Below are positions 31,047 through 40,900 of a stretch of DNA of 64,000 bases, piece by piece. The notes below the pieces were generated by a model, which made no database searches, was not told where the DNA came from, and saw only the letters and a list, made by a program, of their open reading frames with translations. The DNA comes from Neoakkermansia glycaniphila. GTDB lineage: Bacteria; Verrucomicrobiota; Verrucomicrobiia; Verrucomicrobiales; Akkermansiaceae. The stretch covers positions 1-64,000 of the forward strand of contig NZ_LIGX01000002.1 of assembly GCF_001683795.1 (NCBI RefSeq). The letters run 5' to 3'. Within the stretch, counting starts at the first letter, position 1. Every line of letters begins with the position of its first letter. The position numbers and the translations under genes were made by a program.

Positions 31047-31061
31047 GGAGTAAATAGCAAT
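31047..31061 (-). promoter_or_regulatory. Shared upstream motif, copy 2
   Basis: On the minus strand ATTGCTATTTACTCC lies 27 bases before the ATG at 31019, matching the copy at 30025-30039 in 14 of 15 positions and in distance. The rest of 31020-31305 shows no gene. Confidence 0.4.
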
Positions 31062-31305
31062 TTTTGATGCTTGATTGGAAAAGATATATCCAGCACCGAT
31101 TGCAAGGAAGCAGTATCCCAAAAAAGACATCATCACCGGAATAGCATTAACCCATTGTAAATTGTTGGAGTTTATGTAACTGCACTTTGCCATTTTAACG
31201 CATCTTTTTCAAGGAATCTCTCGAAAGAACATCCGGTCGATACTTCCTGAACACAGAAAGCGGACGCACCCATGCAGAACGCCCCATGGCATGTTCATGC
31301 ACGCA

Positions 31306-31890
31306 TCAACGCCCCAGAAGCTGGGTGATGTTCGAGGCGAAGAGCTTCACCGCAATCGCCAGCACGATGATGCCGAAGAACTTGCGGGACATGTAAATGC
31401 CTGTCTTGCCCATGATGCGGGAGATCAGCCCCGTGCCGCGAATGGCGGCATACACCAGCACCATATTCAAAATCAGAGCTGCTACAATATTGATATCGGC
31501 ATATTCCGCCCGGAGGGAAAGCAGCGCCGTAAAGGAGCCGGCACCCGCCAGCAGGGGAAACACCACAGGAACAAGCGTCGTATGATGATGATCCTGCCCC
31601 TTGAAAATCTCCACATCGAGCAGCATCTCAAGCGCCACGAAAAACAGTACGAAAGCCCCGGCCACGGCGAACGACGCAATATCCACATGAAACAGGCGCA
31701 GAATCATATCCCCCGCATAAAAGAACCCCAGCATCAGCGCGAAGGCGGACAGTGCCACCTTGCCCGCTTCCACGGACTTGCCCTTTTCCTTCAACGAGAC
31801 GATGACCGGCATATTGCCGATAATATCGATCACGGCAAAGAGCATCACGAATGCGCTCGCCATCTCCTGCCAGTTCCAAGAATCCCACAT
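31306..31890 (-). CDS. MarC-family integral membrane protein
   Basis: The 194-residue protein has about six membrane helices and the MarC/UPF0056 signature near the N-terminus ('FAVIDIIGNMPVIVSLKEKG') with a second related segment 'PVVFPLLAGAGSFTALLSL'. The internal repeat of P-x-G-type segments is typical. Family members are inner-membrane proteins; a transport role is often assumed but not established. A promoter with TATAAG lies 11 bases before the ATG. It stands downstream of the EamA transporter on the same strand but has its own promoter. Confidence 0.87.
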   Translation of the reverse strand: MWDSWNWQEMASAFVMLFAVIDIIGNMPVIVSLKEKGKSVEAGKVALSAFALMLGFFYAGDMILRLFHVDIASFAVAGAFVLFFVALEMLLDVEIFKGQDHHHTTLVPVVFPLLAGAGSFTALLSLRAEYADINIVAALILNMVLVYAAIRGTGLISRIMGKTGIYMSRKFFGIIVLAIAVKLFASNITQLLGR

Positions 31891-31901
31891 AACTTGGAAA
31901 C

Positions 31902-31930
31902 CTTATAGCATACTGTCCACCTCCTTGCAA
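31902..31930 (-). promoter_or_regulatory. Promoter of the MarC gene
   Basis: On the minus strand TTGCAA, a 17-bp spacer and TATAAG end 11 bases before the ATG, leaving a very short leader. Confidence 0.6.
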
Positions 31931-31947
31931 CCACAATCCCGGCATGG

Positions 31948-32955
31948 CTATCGCGACCACAAGCCCCGAGCCATGCGCCGAAGCGCGCGCAGGCGGCGCA
32001 CATACGCAAGGCGCATGCTCCGCCGCACGCTTCCGGCCTTGTCCGCCCGCAAAGATGCAGTTACCCTTCCCCGGGCATTGCCCTTTACGACCAGGGATAC
32101 CCCGGCAAAAATCAACGATACCGCCGCAGCCTTCCACCATCCGAACGCCTCCAGCCCCCATGCCACCCCGGCCAGCGTCGCAATCACGGGCTGCACATAA
32201 TTGTACATGCAAACCGCCGTCGGCCGCAAGGCTCGCTGGGCAATCGGCATCAGCAGATAGCAGACGAACGTCGCACACCCCACCACATAGCCGATGCCTG
32301 CCAGACACTCCCAACCCAGTTCACCGAACGGAATGGCTGCCAGCTCCCCTGCCATCGGCGGCAGGCTGCACAAAGCGGCGAACAGGAACATCCACTTCAT
32401 CAGCGTCACGGGCGAATACCGGGAAATCAGCCCTTTGAAAAACACGAAATAGAACGAAACGCTCACCTGCGACGCCAGACACAGCAGATCCCCCCATACA
32501 TTGCCCGAGGAAGAAGCCTGCGCACTCCCCAGCACCAGCAGCAGCGCCCCGGATGCGCTGGACATGATCCCCGCCACTTTTCTCCCCGTCACACGCTCCT
32601 TCAAATACATGGCGGACATGATCATGGTCACGATCGGAGCCGTCGTCGCCATAATGGCGGCATCGGCGGGAGAGGTCAACCCCATGCCGCAGGTAAACAT
32701 GCCCTGGTTCAACACCACCCCGCACAAAGCCGCCAGAAACAGCCACTTCAAATCCTCGCGCCTCACGCGTTCGCGTTTCGTCAACAGTGAGACCAGCCAG
32801 AACAGTACGCATGCACCGCCGATGCGCATGGCGGCCAGAGACAGGGCGGAAACCTCGCCGCCCTGCACCACCAGCTTGCAGACCGGAGGCATGAAGCCCC
32901 ACATGACGGCTGCTGCTGCCATGGCCGCATGGCCTTTGATGACGGAAGAATACAT
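31948..32955 (-). CDS. EamA/DMT-superfamily transporter
   Basis: The 335-residue protein has ten predicted membrane helices arranged as two EamA repeats: first half 'AAVMWGFMPPVCKLVVQGG', second half 'GDLLCLASQVSVSFYFVFF'. This matches the drug/metabolite transporter superfamily. Substrate is unknown. The last 45 residues form an unusually basic Arg-rich cytoplasmic tail (about 290-335), longer than in typical members. Promoter elements lie upstream at 32998-33025, diverging from the MATE promoter. Confidence 0.87.
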   Translation of the reverse strand: MYSSVIKGHAAMAAAAVMWGFMPPVCKLVVQGGEVSALSLAAMRIGGACVLFWLVSLLTKRERVRREDLKWLFLAALCGVVLNQGMFTCGMGLTSPADAAIMATTAPIVTMIMSAMYLKERVTGRKVAGIMSSASGALLLVLGSAQASSSGNVWGDLLCLASQVSVSFYFVFFKGLISRYSPVTLMKWMFLFAALCSLPPMAGELAAIPFGELGWECLAGIGYVVGCATFVCYLLMPIAQRALRPTAVCMYNYVQPVIATLAGVAWGLEAFGWWKAAAVSLIFAGVSLVVKGNARGRVTASLRADKAGSVRRSMRLAYVRRLRALRRMARGLWSR

Positions 32956-32997
32956 GGAAAACCGACCCGGCGAACCGCTGCGGGAAAGGAGGCGGAG

Positions 32998-33025
32998 ATT
33001 CTACGCCCGATCGCTGCCAATGCAA
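32998..33025 (-). promoter_or_regulatory. Promoter of the EamA transporter gene
   Basis: On the minus strand TTGCAT, a 16-bp spacer and TAGAAT lie 42 bases upstream of the ATG. Confidence 0.6.
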
Positions 33026-33113
33026 GCGTTTTTCCGTTCATTCCTCCGGAGTGTCCGCCGACAGGACTCACTTTGCGCCTCCGTGTATGACACGGCCCCA
33101 CAACAGGAACGGC

Positions 33114-33142
33114 TTGACAACAGAAAAACGTTTCCCTAGTGT
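33114..33142 (+). promoter_or_regulatory. Promoter reading toward the MATE gene
   Basis: A perfect TTGACA, a 17-bp spacer and TAGTGT predict a transcript start near 33149, about 345 bases before the MATE start codon. Confidence 0.65.
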
Positions 33143-33148
33143 CTCCGC

Positions 33149-33493
33149 CATGAAATTGCATTGACCTCGACCGCTGACCGCCTGCGGACAATCCGGTGAT
33201 GCGGCTGCATCACCCTCCGGCCCGGCGATCGGTTTCCCGGCGGAACTTGCCTTCCGCATGCATGGTGCGGATGTTCCCGCCGGAATCTTCCCGATTGGCT
33301 GCAGGGAAGCACGAAACCGAAACAGCGGACGATTCGAGTTCATACGCATGGGTTGCCGCCGTTTCCGGCACCTCATGGGCAAAGGCATCACCCTGCGCGT
33401 GGCACCGGGATTCTCCTCCGACTCCGGACACACGCACGATCCACCTGCGCGGAGCCATGCACTGCGCACAACCGCACACAACATATTCTCGTC
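33149..33493 (+). other. Long structured leader of the MATE gene, candidate regulatory RNA
   Basis: About 345 bases lie between the predicted transcript start and the MATE ATG, with no convincing gene. A perfect hairpin GGTGATGC-GGCT-GCATCACC occupies 33195-33214. A larger stem near 33235-33290 (CCGGCGG/CCGCCGG) encloses a small CCGCA/TGCGG hairpin, and a CTTCCC/GGGAAG hairpin follows. A second GCATCACC at 33385-33392 could compete for pairing with the first hairpin. It matches no riboswitch class I know. It could also be a decayed gene. A tiny ORF (ATG at 33150, four codons) opens it. Confidence 0.4.
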
Positions 33494-34825
33494 ATGGAAA
33501 CGATCACTTACAAAAAAATAGCCGTCATGGCCTTTCCGCTACTCTTCAGCCTGCTGATGGAGCATGCGCTCGGCATCACGGATACCATCTTCCTCGGCCA
33601 CGTCGGCAAGGTCGAAATCGGAGCCTCCGCTCTGGCGGGCGTGTACTTTCTGGCCTTCCTGATGATCGCCTTCGGCTTCAGCATCGGCGCGCAAATCATC
33701 ATCGCCCGGCGCAACGGCGAAGGCCGCCAGTACCGCATCGGCTCCGTACTCGTGCAGAGCTGCTACTTCATGCTCGCACTGGCTGCCGCACTATTCGTCC
33801 TTTCCAAATGCCTGGCCCCCACCATCCTGCGCTCCGCCATCACCTCCGATGCGATCTACGATGCCACGCTGGCCTATCTGGACTGGCGCATCTACGGCTT
33901 CTTCTTCGCCTTCACGGCTCTGATGTTCAGGGCGTTCTTCGTCGGCATCACTAAAACGCGCATCCTCACCGTCAATTCGCTCATCATGGTACTCTCGAAC
34001 GTCGTCCTGAACTACGGCCTCATCTTCGGCAACTTCGGGCTGCCCAAAATGGGCATCGCCGGGGCGGCGCTGGGCACCTCCATCGCCGAGCTGATCTCCC
34101 TGCTCTTCTTCATCATGTACACGAAGAAAACGGTCAACCTCAGGAAGTACGGCTTCACCCATGCCTTCACCTTCCGACCCCGCGTACTCCGAAGAATCAT
34201 GAACCTGTCCGTCTGGACGATGGTGCAATACTTCCTCGCCGTCTCCGTCTGGTTCATCTTCTTCATCTCCATCGAACAGATGGGTGAAGACGCTCTCGCC
34301 ATCAGCAACGTCGTACGCAACGTCGCATCGCTCTCCTACGTCGTCATCGGCGCATTCGGAGCCACAGTGGAATCACTGGTCAGCAACCAGATCGGAGCGG
34401 GAGCGGGCCACCAGATCCGGCATACGTGCTGGAAGACGATCAAACTCGGCTACGTCGTCCTCATCCCGTTGCTGCTGCTCATCTTCCTCTTCCCGGAAAC
34501 CGTCTTCGCCTTGTTCATGAAGGAACACAGCAGCCACCTGATCGAAGCGGGCATCGCCCCTCTCTACATCATGGCGAGCGCCTCCCTCCTCTCGATGCTC
34601 TCGCACACCGTCTACAACTGCGTCTCCGGCACAGGGAATGCCAAAGCCGCCTTCTTCATGGAAATGGCTACCCTCGCCGTCTATTCCGGGTACCTCATCT
34701 GGCTCGTAAACGGCAAGGCCAGCCTCGCCATGTGCTGGACGACGGAATACGTTTACTACCTCACCATGTTCGTCCTCTGCTTCGGCTTCCTGCAGCTGAC
34801 GAAATGGCGCGGCAAGCAGGTATAA
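33494..34825 (+). CDS. MATE-family efflux transporter
   Basis: The 443-residue protein has 12 predicted membrane helices in two MatE repeats. The first begins 'AFPLLFSLLMEHALGITDTIFLGHVG'-like sequence that is diagnostic of the family, and the second contains 'IEQMGEDALAISNVVRNVASLSYVVIGAFG' spread over two helices. MATE proteins export cationic drugs or metabolites using Na+ or H+ gradients. The ATG at 33494 matches the family start ('METITYKKIAVMAFP'); the open frame extends to 33353 but that part belongs to the leader. A promoter and long leader precede it. Substrate unknown. Confidence 0.9.
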   Translation: METITYKKIAVMAFPLLFSLLMEHALGITDTIFLGHVGKVEIGASALAGVYFLAFLMIAFGFSIGAQIIIARRNGEGRQYRIGSVLVQSCYFMLALAAALFVLSKCLAPTILRSAITSDAIYDATLAYLDWRIYGFFFAFTALMFRAFFVGITKTRILTVNSLIMVLSNVVLNYGLIFGNFGLPKMGIAGAALGTSIAELISLLFFIMYTKKTVNLRKYGFTHAFTFRPRVLRRIMNLSVWTMVQYFLAVSVWFIFFISIEQMGEDALAISNVVRNVASLSYVVIGAFGATVESLVSNQIGAGAGHQIRHTCWKTIKLGYVVLIPLLLLIFLFPETVFALFMKEHSSHLIEAGIAPLYIMASASLLSMLSHTVYNCVSGTGNAKAAFFMEMATLAVYSGYLIWLVNGKASLAMCWTTEYVYYLTMFVLCFGFLQLTKWRGKQV

Positions 34826-34841
34826 TGGCAACTTCAAGGAA

Positions 34842-34873
34842 GAAGGCGCATCCCATGGCAGGGATGCGCCTTC
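34842..34873. terminator. Hairpin between convergent MATE and DUF4139-like genes
   Basis: A 13-bp perfect stem GAAGGCGCATCCC/GGGATGCGCCTTC with a 6-base loop separates the two convergent genes. It lacks a clear T run on either strand, so its efficiency is uncertain. Confidence 0.55.
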
Positions 34874-34898
34874 CGCCTTGCCGGGCATGGCCCGGAAA

Positions 34899-36581
34899 TC
34901 AATCGATGAACGTATACCGGTACGTCACGGACTTCGTTGCACCGGGAGGCACCTGAATCTTCCAGACAAAGGTTCCCGCCGTATTCTGACCTCCGAGGAA
35001 ACGGTCGGGCCGCTGGCGGAACTCGCCGCCATCCGATGCTTCCTTGGGTTCTCCGATAATCTGCTTTGTAATCTCCATTTCCATCGGTTTGTCCGACAGG
35101 TTCTTCATCTGGAGCGTACCCTCCACCAGCAGCTTCTTGTCGTTCGATTTCGGCAGGGGAGTGGTTTCAAGCACATTCTCCGATTGCTTGACAAGCATCT
35201 CCAGGCTCTTGTTGATCTTCACGGTGGCATCCTGCCCCGGAGCCGTGAACTGGATCATTCCCTGACCGGAAATGTAGCCGTTCGACGTAAACTCGACGAT
35301 ACCCGTCGTCAGCGGCAGCTTGAAACCATTCTTCAGGCGGATGCAATGCCAGACGTCCTGCTCGCCGTCATCGCCCGCATTACTGCGATTGTAGGAGCGA
35401 GCAACGTTCTGGTCCGGAATATCCCACGTGTACACATGGGAATACGATACTTCGCCCGAAAAAAGCGTCGTCGTCACCGTCTCGTTATACTTGCAGGTGA
35501 AATTCTTGACAGGATAAAAGAACAGATCTTCCGCCTGCGTCACGGAGGCTGGTGTACCGGAAGCGAGCAACCGGTCGATAGAATCCGAGCTGGTGGCTCC
35601 GGTACCGGATCGAAGGCCACCCGTCATTAAACCGTTCCCCAGCTGCATGGCGGCCATCGGTACCCGGTCGCCCATATAGCCGTTCTCAACATTGTAAAGA
35701 GATTGGAAAAACGCATTCAGATTCTGCCTCATGGCAATCGGCGAAGGCACCCCCGCATACTTCAGATTGGGGAATCCGGTAATCAAATCCAGATCCACAC
35801 CGTTGAAATCCATCAACTCATTGATGACCGTCGCACGTGCCGTCAACACCGCTTTGCCCGCATCGCCCAGATCGACCCGGTATTCCGGCACCCACGACAC
35901 GCCGCCTGCAATACAGTTCGCCCTGATCGTCCTGCCGCTTTGTGGAGCAGCCAACTCCAGAGAAACCGTCGGCACATCTTCGTCCCGTGTCGGAAGCGTC
36001 GGAGGACTCAGAAACTCGATCTGCTGCACCTTCTCCAAGGGTACGGAAACCGTCCTGCCATCCTGCGTCTTCAGCAGAATCACGTTCGATGCAGAACTGC
36101 CCGGGCGACCGGGAGGATAAACAAGCATACCTTCATTCATCATCCCCGGAACCGAAGCATCATTCACATTGCCGATCAGGCGGGGATTCTCCTTGCCCTG
36201 CTTCGGTGCGGAGGCAACAATCACACCGTCCTCGGAACCTCCGGCCCACACCACCCACACGGCTGCACCCGTATTTGCCCTGACCAGCTCTTCCATCGTG
36301 TATTGTTCAATCGGCACCTTCCGCGTCGCCTTCCGGCTCACCAGCCGCTTGAGTTGGGCGGGAGCTTCGACATCCAGCCAGAACGTCCCGAACGAAGGCA
36401 CGGGCAAATTCACCAGATTCATGGAAGCGTCGGCTCCCGTCTTCCCTTCCAGCGTCAGGTAACCGTAGCCGTTCTTGAACAGGGCTACCTTGCTGGGCGT
36501 CATTTCCACATCTCCGGCGGCTGCAAAGGAAGGCAGCATCAACCCCGAGACGATCAATCCGTATACATGCGATTGTTTCAT
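34899..36581 (-). CDS. Exported DUF4139-like protein
   Basis: The 560-residue protein begins with a signal peptide (MKQSHVYGLIVSGLMLPSFAAA). A first domain (about 25-200) starts 'MTPSKVALFKNGYGYLTLEG'. The central and C-terminal parts resemble the DUF4139 beta-rich family: 'GVSWVPEYRVDL', 'ARATVINELMDFNGVDLDLI', and the final 'WKIQVPPGATKSVTYRYTF'. Function of the family is unknown; members are usually periplasmic or surface proteins. The gene stands alone, convergent with the MATE gene and divergent from the thioredoxin-TPR gene. Confidence 0.75.
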   Translation of the reverse strand: MKQSHVYGLIVSGLMLPSFAAAGDVEMTPSKVALFKNGYGYLTLEGKTGADASMNLVNLPVPSFGTFWLDVEAPAQLKRLVSRKATRKVPIEQYTMEELVRANTGAAVWVVWAGGSEDGVIVASAPKQGKENPRLIGNVNDASVPGMMNEGMLVYPPGRPGSSASNVILLKTQDGRTVSVPLEKVQQIEFLSPPTLPTRDEDVPTVSLELAAPQSGRTIRANCIAGGVSWVPEYRVDLGDAGKAVLTARATVINELMDFNGVDLDLITGFPNLKYAGVPSPIAMRQNLNAFFQSLYNVENGYMGDRVPMAAMQLGNGLMTGGLRSGTGATSSDSIDRLLASGTPASVTQAEDLFFYPVKNFTCKYNETVTTTLFSGEVSYSHVYTWDIPDQNVARSYNRSNAGDDGEQDVWHCIRLKNGFKLPLTTGIVEFTSNGYISGQGMIQFTAPGQDATVKINKSLEMLVKQSENVLETTPLPKSNDKKLLVEGTLQMKNLSDKPMEMEITKQIIGEPKEASDGGEFRQRPDRFLGGQNTAGTFVWKIQVPPGATKSVTYRYTFID

Positions 36582-36736
36582 GGTGCGATGGTATTTATTT
36601 TATGTTCAGGCCTACAAGCTGGATCAAACGGCGCAGGCCTCTATTCGCCATGGTACCCCCTTCGCCGATTCATGTCGAGAGGCAAATGGCGGCCGTATGA
36701 CAGACCATCCGGAACATCCGTGCATTCACTTTCACA

Positions 36737-36765
36737 TTGACTTCCCGCATCCGGCATACTTTAAT
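36737..36765 (+). promoter_or_regulatory. Promoter of the thioredoxin-TPR gene
   Basis: TTGACT, a 17-bp spacer and TTTAAT end ten bases before the ATG at 36776. This rules out the earlier in-frame TTG (36737) and ATG (36764), which lie inside the promoter. Confidence 0.6.
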
Positions 36766-36775
36766 GGGATTCAGC

Positions 36776-37777
36776 ATGAATGCCGCATCTTTTCTCCCTA
36801 CCGCTCTCCTGCTCGCCGTTCTGCCCTGCATGGCGGAACCAGAACAGCAAAAAGCCGTCCGCATCGACCCTCCGTTGAGCACGGCCGAATCGTTGACATG
36901 GCACACCAATCTGGAAAAAGCCATCGCCCGGGCTCAAAAGGATCATAAGGACATCTACCTCGAATTCACGGGAACGGACTGGTGCCCGGGATGCATTCAT
37001 CTGAAAAACACCGTTCAGGCGACCATGGCTTTCCGAGACCGCGCACGCACAAACTACATCTGCGTACTGATCGATTTCCCGCGTAAAATCAAACTTCCCG
37101 AACAGCAGGCAGCTTACAACGAAGACATCAGATCCCTCTACGACATCACGAGCTTCCCGACCGTCCTTCTGCTCGATGAACAAGGCCGCCCCTATGCCGC
37201 CATACCGGGAAGCGCCCAAAACGTCGAAGCCTACCTCCAACGCCTCGACCAGGCGCAGGCCATCAAAACGGCCCGCAACAAGGCATTCGACGAAGCCGCC
37301 CACGCCTCCGGCAATGCGGAAAAACTTCAGGCGCTCCACAGAGCCCTGCAAACCGTCGATCCGACCTTCCACCCCTTCTATCCGGACGTCCTGCAGGAAA
37401 TCGAACGGCTTGATCCCCAAAACACCCTCGGTTACAAAGGCACAGCAGACCGTGCCCGGATCGGCAAACAACAAAGGAGCGAATACGAAAAATTGCTGGA
37501 CGAATGCAGAACGGCCTATCGTGAAAAGAAAATGCAAACCTGCATCGACCTGACCGACCAATTCCTGAACAGAACCGACCTGCTTCCGGCCGTCAGGCAA
37601 AAAGCGCTGCTCCACCAGCACACCAACTATGCCATGGTAGCAAACATACCTAAGTCTCTCCAATGCCTCAAGGATGCTCTCGCCGTCGATCCGAAATCGA
37701 AAGACGCCAAAAAAATCCAATCCTACATCGATAATCTGGAACACTATCTTCAGGAACAGGCATCTTCACCCGAATAA
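36776..37777 (+). CDS. Exported thioredoxin-fold protein with TPR-like C-terminus
   Basis: The 333-residue protein has a signal peptide (MNAASFLPTALLLAVLPCMA) and a thioredoxin domain (about 40-170) with redox-active C70-P-G-C73 in 'FTGTDWCPGC'. The cis-Pro segment is 'SFPTVLLLDEQGRP'. The C-terminal half is helical, with TPR-like helix pairs near residues 230-325. It probably reduces or isomerises disulfides in the periplasm. The next genes encode CxxCH proteins whose apo-forms must be kept reduced for heme attachment, so a role in cytochrome maturation is a reasonable inference. The start was fixed by the promoter at 36737-36765. Confidence 0.8.
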   Translation: MNAASFLPTALLLAVLPCMAEPEQQKAVRIDPPLSTAESLTWHTNLEKAIARAQKDHKDIYLEFTGTDWCPGCIHLKNTVQATMAFRDRARTNYICVLIDFPRKIKLPEQQAAYNEDIRSLYDITSFPTVLLLDEQGRPYAAIPGSAQNVEAYLQRLDQAQAIKTARNKAFDEAAHASGNAEKLQALHRALQTVDPTFHPFYPDVLQEIERLDPQNTLGYKGTADRARIGKQQRSEYEKLLDECRTAYREKKMQTCIDLTDQFLNRTDLLPAVRQKALLHQHTNYAMVANIPKSLQCLKDALAVDPKSKDAKKIQSYIDNLEHYLQEQASSPE

Positions 37778-37796
37778 GAACGCACATATTCATTCC

Positions 37797-37832
37797 GGCG
37801 CGCCTTTCCCACAGGGCGCGCCCATATTTTGT
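37797..37832 (+). terminator. Probable terminator after the thioredoxin-TPR gene
   Basis: GGCGCGCC-10-GGCGCGCC forms an 8-bp stem, followed by CATATTTTGTT. It partly separates this gene from the large heme-protein operon. Confidence 0.6.
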
Positions 37833-37921
37833 TGGAAAAAATACACCATTCTTCACAAAAAACCGTCGAAAATCCGAATATCCGATAGAATTTCCCTGCC
37901 TACCTCGTATTCCTTTAACAT

Positions 37922-40900
37922 ATGAACACGGCATCTCTGCTCGCCATATCGTCCTTGCTCGCCATCTCTCTTGCCAGCCTTCATGCCCAAGAAGCAGCCG
38001 GCGCCCCCGCTGCCTCCATGCGGATACGCGAAGCCGATCCCGTCGTCGGATTGATCGGCCTCGCCCTGCAGGAAATGCAGAAAAACGGAGGCAAACCCCA
38101 GGCCGCGCTTTACCAGGCCGCCTCCAAGGCACTGGCCGCCCAGCCGCAAAACAGCAAATCAGCCCTGTTCGGCGACGCTCTGTGCATGACAGATGCCGCC
38201 GTCCTCCTTGCACCCGTGGCAGGCTCCATGGACAAGCCGGAACAGGCTGGAGCCAAACTGGCGGACATCCTTGGCCTTCCCCGCGACAAAACAGGCAACA
38301 TCTCCTCCCTGAACGACCTTCTTCCTTTCGCCAACGACATCCAAAACGCAGTACGCTTTCAAAAACTCAAACTTGCGGCCTCCAACTACGACTACGACGC
38401 GATGGAACGCTCCATCGACTACCTCTCCCGCAAATACTCCAAAACTTACGCACGCGGCAAGGAACACCTCTCCACGCTCGCCCGGTACCGCAAGGAAATC
38501 CCGGATCCGGCATCCTTCATCCGGTCCGCCAAGGCCAAGGACATGGACAAGCTGAACGGACTCGTCACCTTCCGACTTCAGGCGCTCGTCCACGACAACC
38601 CCGAAATGTCCGAAGGAAACATCATGGCCGTCCGCCGCTACGCCCTCTCCGGAGACCGAACGAACCGCACGCAGGATCGTCCGGCCAACTGGCAGGGCAT
38701 CACCAGCATGCCCGGCAACGGCAAAAACTACCGGAGCGAAATCATCCGCCTCCACACCAAAAATTCCGGAACGGATTCCCTGCCGAACCAACTCGATATC
38801 CTCCACGCCCGCAACACATGGTGCGGATACACCGACCTCGATTTCGGCGGTGGCAAAATCCTCTTCACCTCATGGACGGACCCGGACAAAAAACGCCGCG
38901 CATGGGACCTCTTCGAACTCGACCTCGCCACAGGCAACACGCAGAACGTCACCTCCTTCATGCCGGAAGACACCGACAGCTCCGACGCCTGCTACCTGCC
39001 CGACGGACGCATCATCTTCATGAACACCTCCGGCTACCAGGGCGTTCCCTGCGTCACCGGATCGGACTGGGTCGGCAACGCACACATCCTCGACCGCAAG
39101 GACAACAACGCGCGCCGCATCACCTTCGACCAGGACAACAACTGGTGCCCCACCATGCTGCCGGACGGCCGCGTCCTCTTCCTCCGCTGGGAATACACGG
39201 AAAGCGCCCACTACTTCAGCCGCATCCTCATGAGCATGAACCCCGACGGCACCGACCAGAAGGAATACTACGGCTCCAACTCCTACTGGCCCAACAGCCT
39301 CTTCGATGCCCAGGCCATTCCCGGCAAGCCCGGCATGTTCGCCGGCATCGTCTCCGGCCACCACGGTGAAAAACGCGTCGGCGAACTCGTCATCTTCGAC
39401 ATCAACAAAGGCCGCACCGAAACGGACGGAGCCGTCCAGAAAATACCCGGCTACGGCAAAGAAGTGCCCAACATCATCAAGGACCAGCTCGTCAACGGAC
39501 TCAGCACCCCCATGTTCGCCGAACCGAGCCCGCTCAGCGACGCCTACTTCCTCGCCTCGTGCAACCTGCGCCCCGGCGAACCGTCCATGAACATCGTCCT
39601 GTGCGACAAATTCGACAACATCGTCCCCCTCACCGCCTCCTCGTACTGCATCTATGCGGAACCGCGCCTGCTGCAGCCCACGAAAAAACCTGCCGTCATC
39701 CCGGACAAGGTCAAGCTCGACACGGACAAGGCCACAGTTTACATCTCGGACATCTACCAGGGTCGGGCCATCAAGGGCGTACCGGAAGGCAAGGCCAAGA
39801 CTCTCCGCGTCTTCATGTCCGAATACAGCCCGCGCAACACCGGCGGCCACTACGTCATGGGCATGGAAAGCAACTGGGACGTCAAAGTCCTGTACGGCAC
39901 CACCCCTATCAACAAGGACGGTTCCGCCGTCTTCGAAGTACCGGCCAACCTTCCCCTTACCCTGCAGGTGCTCGACGACGAAGGCAAGGAACTCGTCCAG
40001 ATGCGCAGCTGGTTCTCCGCCATGCCCGGTGAAAAACTCAGCTGCATCGGCTGCCACGAAAGCCAGAACGAAGCTCCTCCCGCACGCCTCACGGAAGCCT
40101 CCCGGCAGGCCCCCCGGCAGATCGACCAATGGTACGGCCCGGCACGCACCTTCGGCTTCATGACCGAAGTCCAGCCCGTGCTGGACCGCAACTGCATCTC
40201 CTGCCACAACGGCCAAACCACCTATCCCGCACCGCGCACCGGAACCATCCCGAACTTCGCAGACACCTCCAAAATCGGCACGGGCAGCGAAATCGGCACC
40301 TTCAGCAAATCCTACTGGGCCTTGCATCCCTACGTCCGGCGCAACGGCCCCGAAGGCGACTGGCGCAACATGACCGCCGCCGAATTCACGGCAGACACCT
40401 CCGAACTCATCCAGCTCCTGAGCAAAGGACACCAAGGCGTCAAACTCGGCAAGGAAGACATGGATCGCCTCGTCACATGGATCGACCTGAACGTCCCCTA
40501 CCGCAGCGCATGGGAAGGCGAACGCCCGCACAACGCCGAATTCATGAAAAAGAGGTACGACTACATGAAACTCTTCACCACCACGAAGCGCGACTACGTC
40601 ACCCTCACCGACACGGACTACAAACCCGGAACGCCCATCGCCTCCACTGCCGCGCCGAACACGCCCAGGCTCGCCCCCGTCACCGACAAACCCGCCCAGC
40701 TCGCAGGAGAACCCGAACAGATGAAACTCGACCTCGGCAACGGAGTCGCCATGAACCTGCGCCGCATCCCTGCCGGAACATTCACCATGGGCTCCACCCG
40801 GTACGAAACCCCGCAGGAACTCCCCCGCACGAAGTGCACTATCTCGAAACCTTACTGGATGGGTGAAACGGAAATCACACTCGACCAATACCGCCAGTTC

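Noticed and set aside
33149..33493. RNase P RNA, tmRNA, SRP RNA or cobalamin/TPP riboswitch in the MATE leader
   Set aside because: None of the conserved cores of these RNAs could be found on either strand; kept only as an unclassified structured leader.
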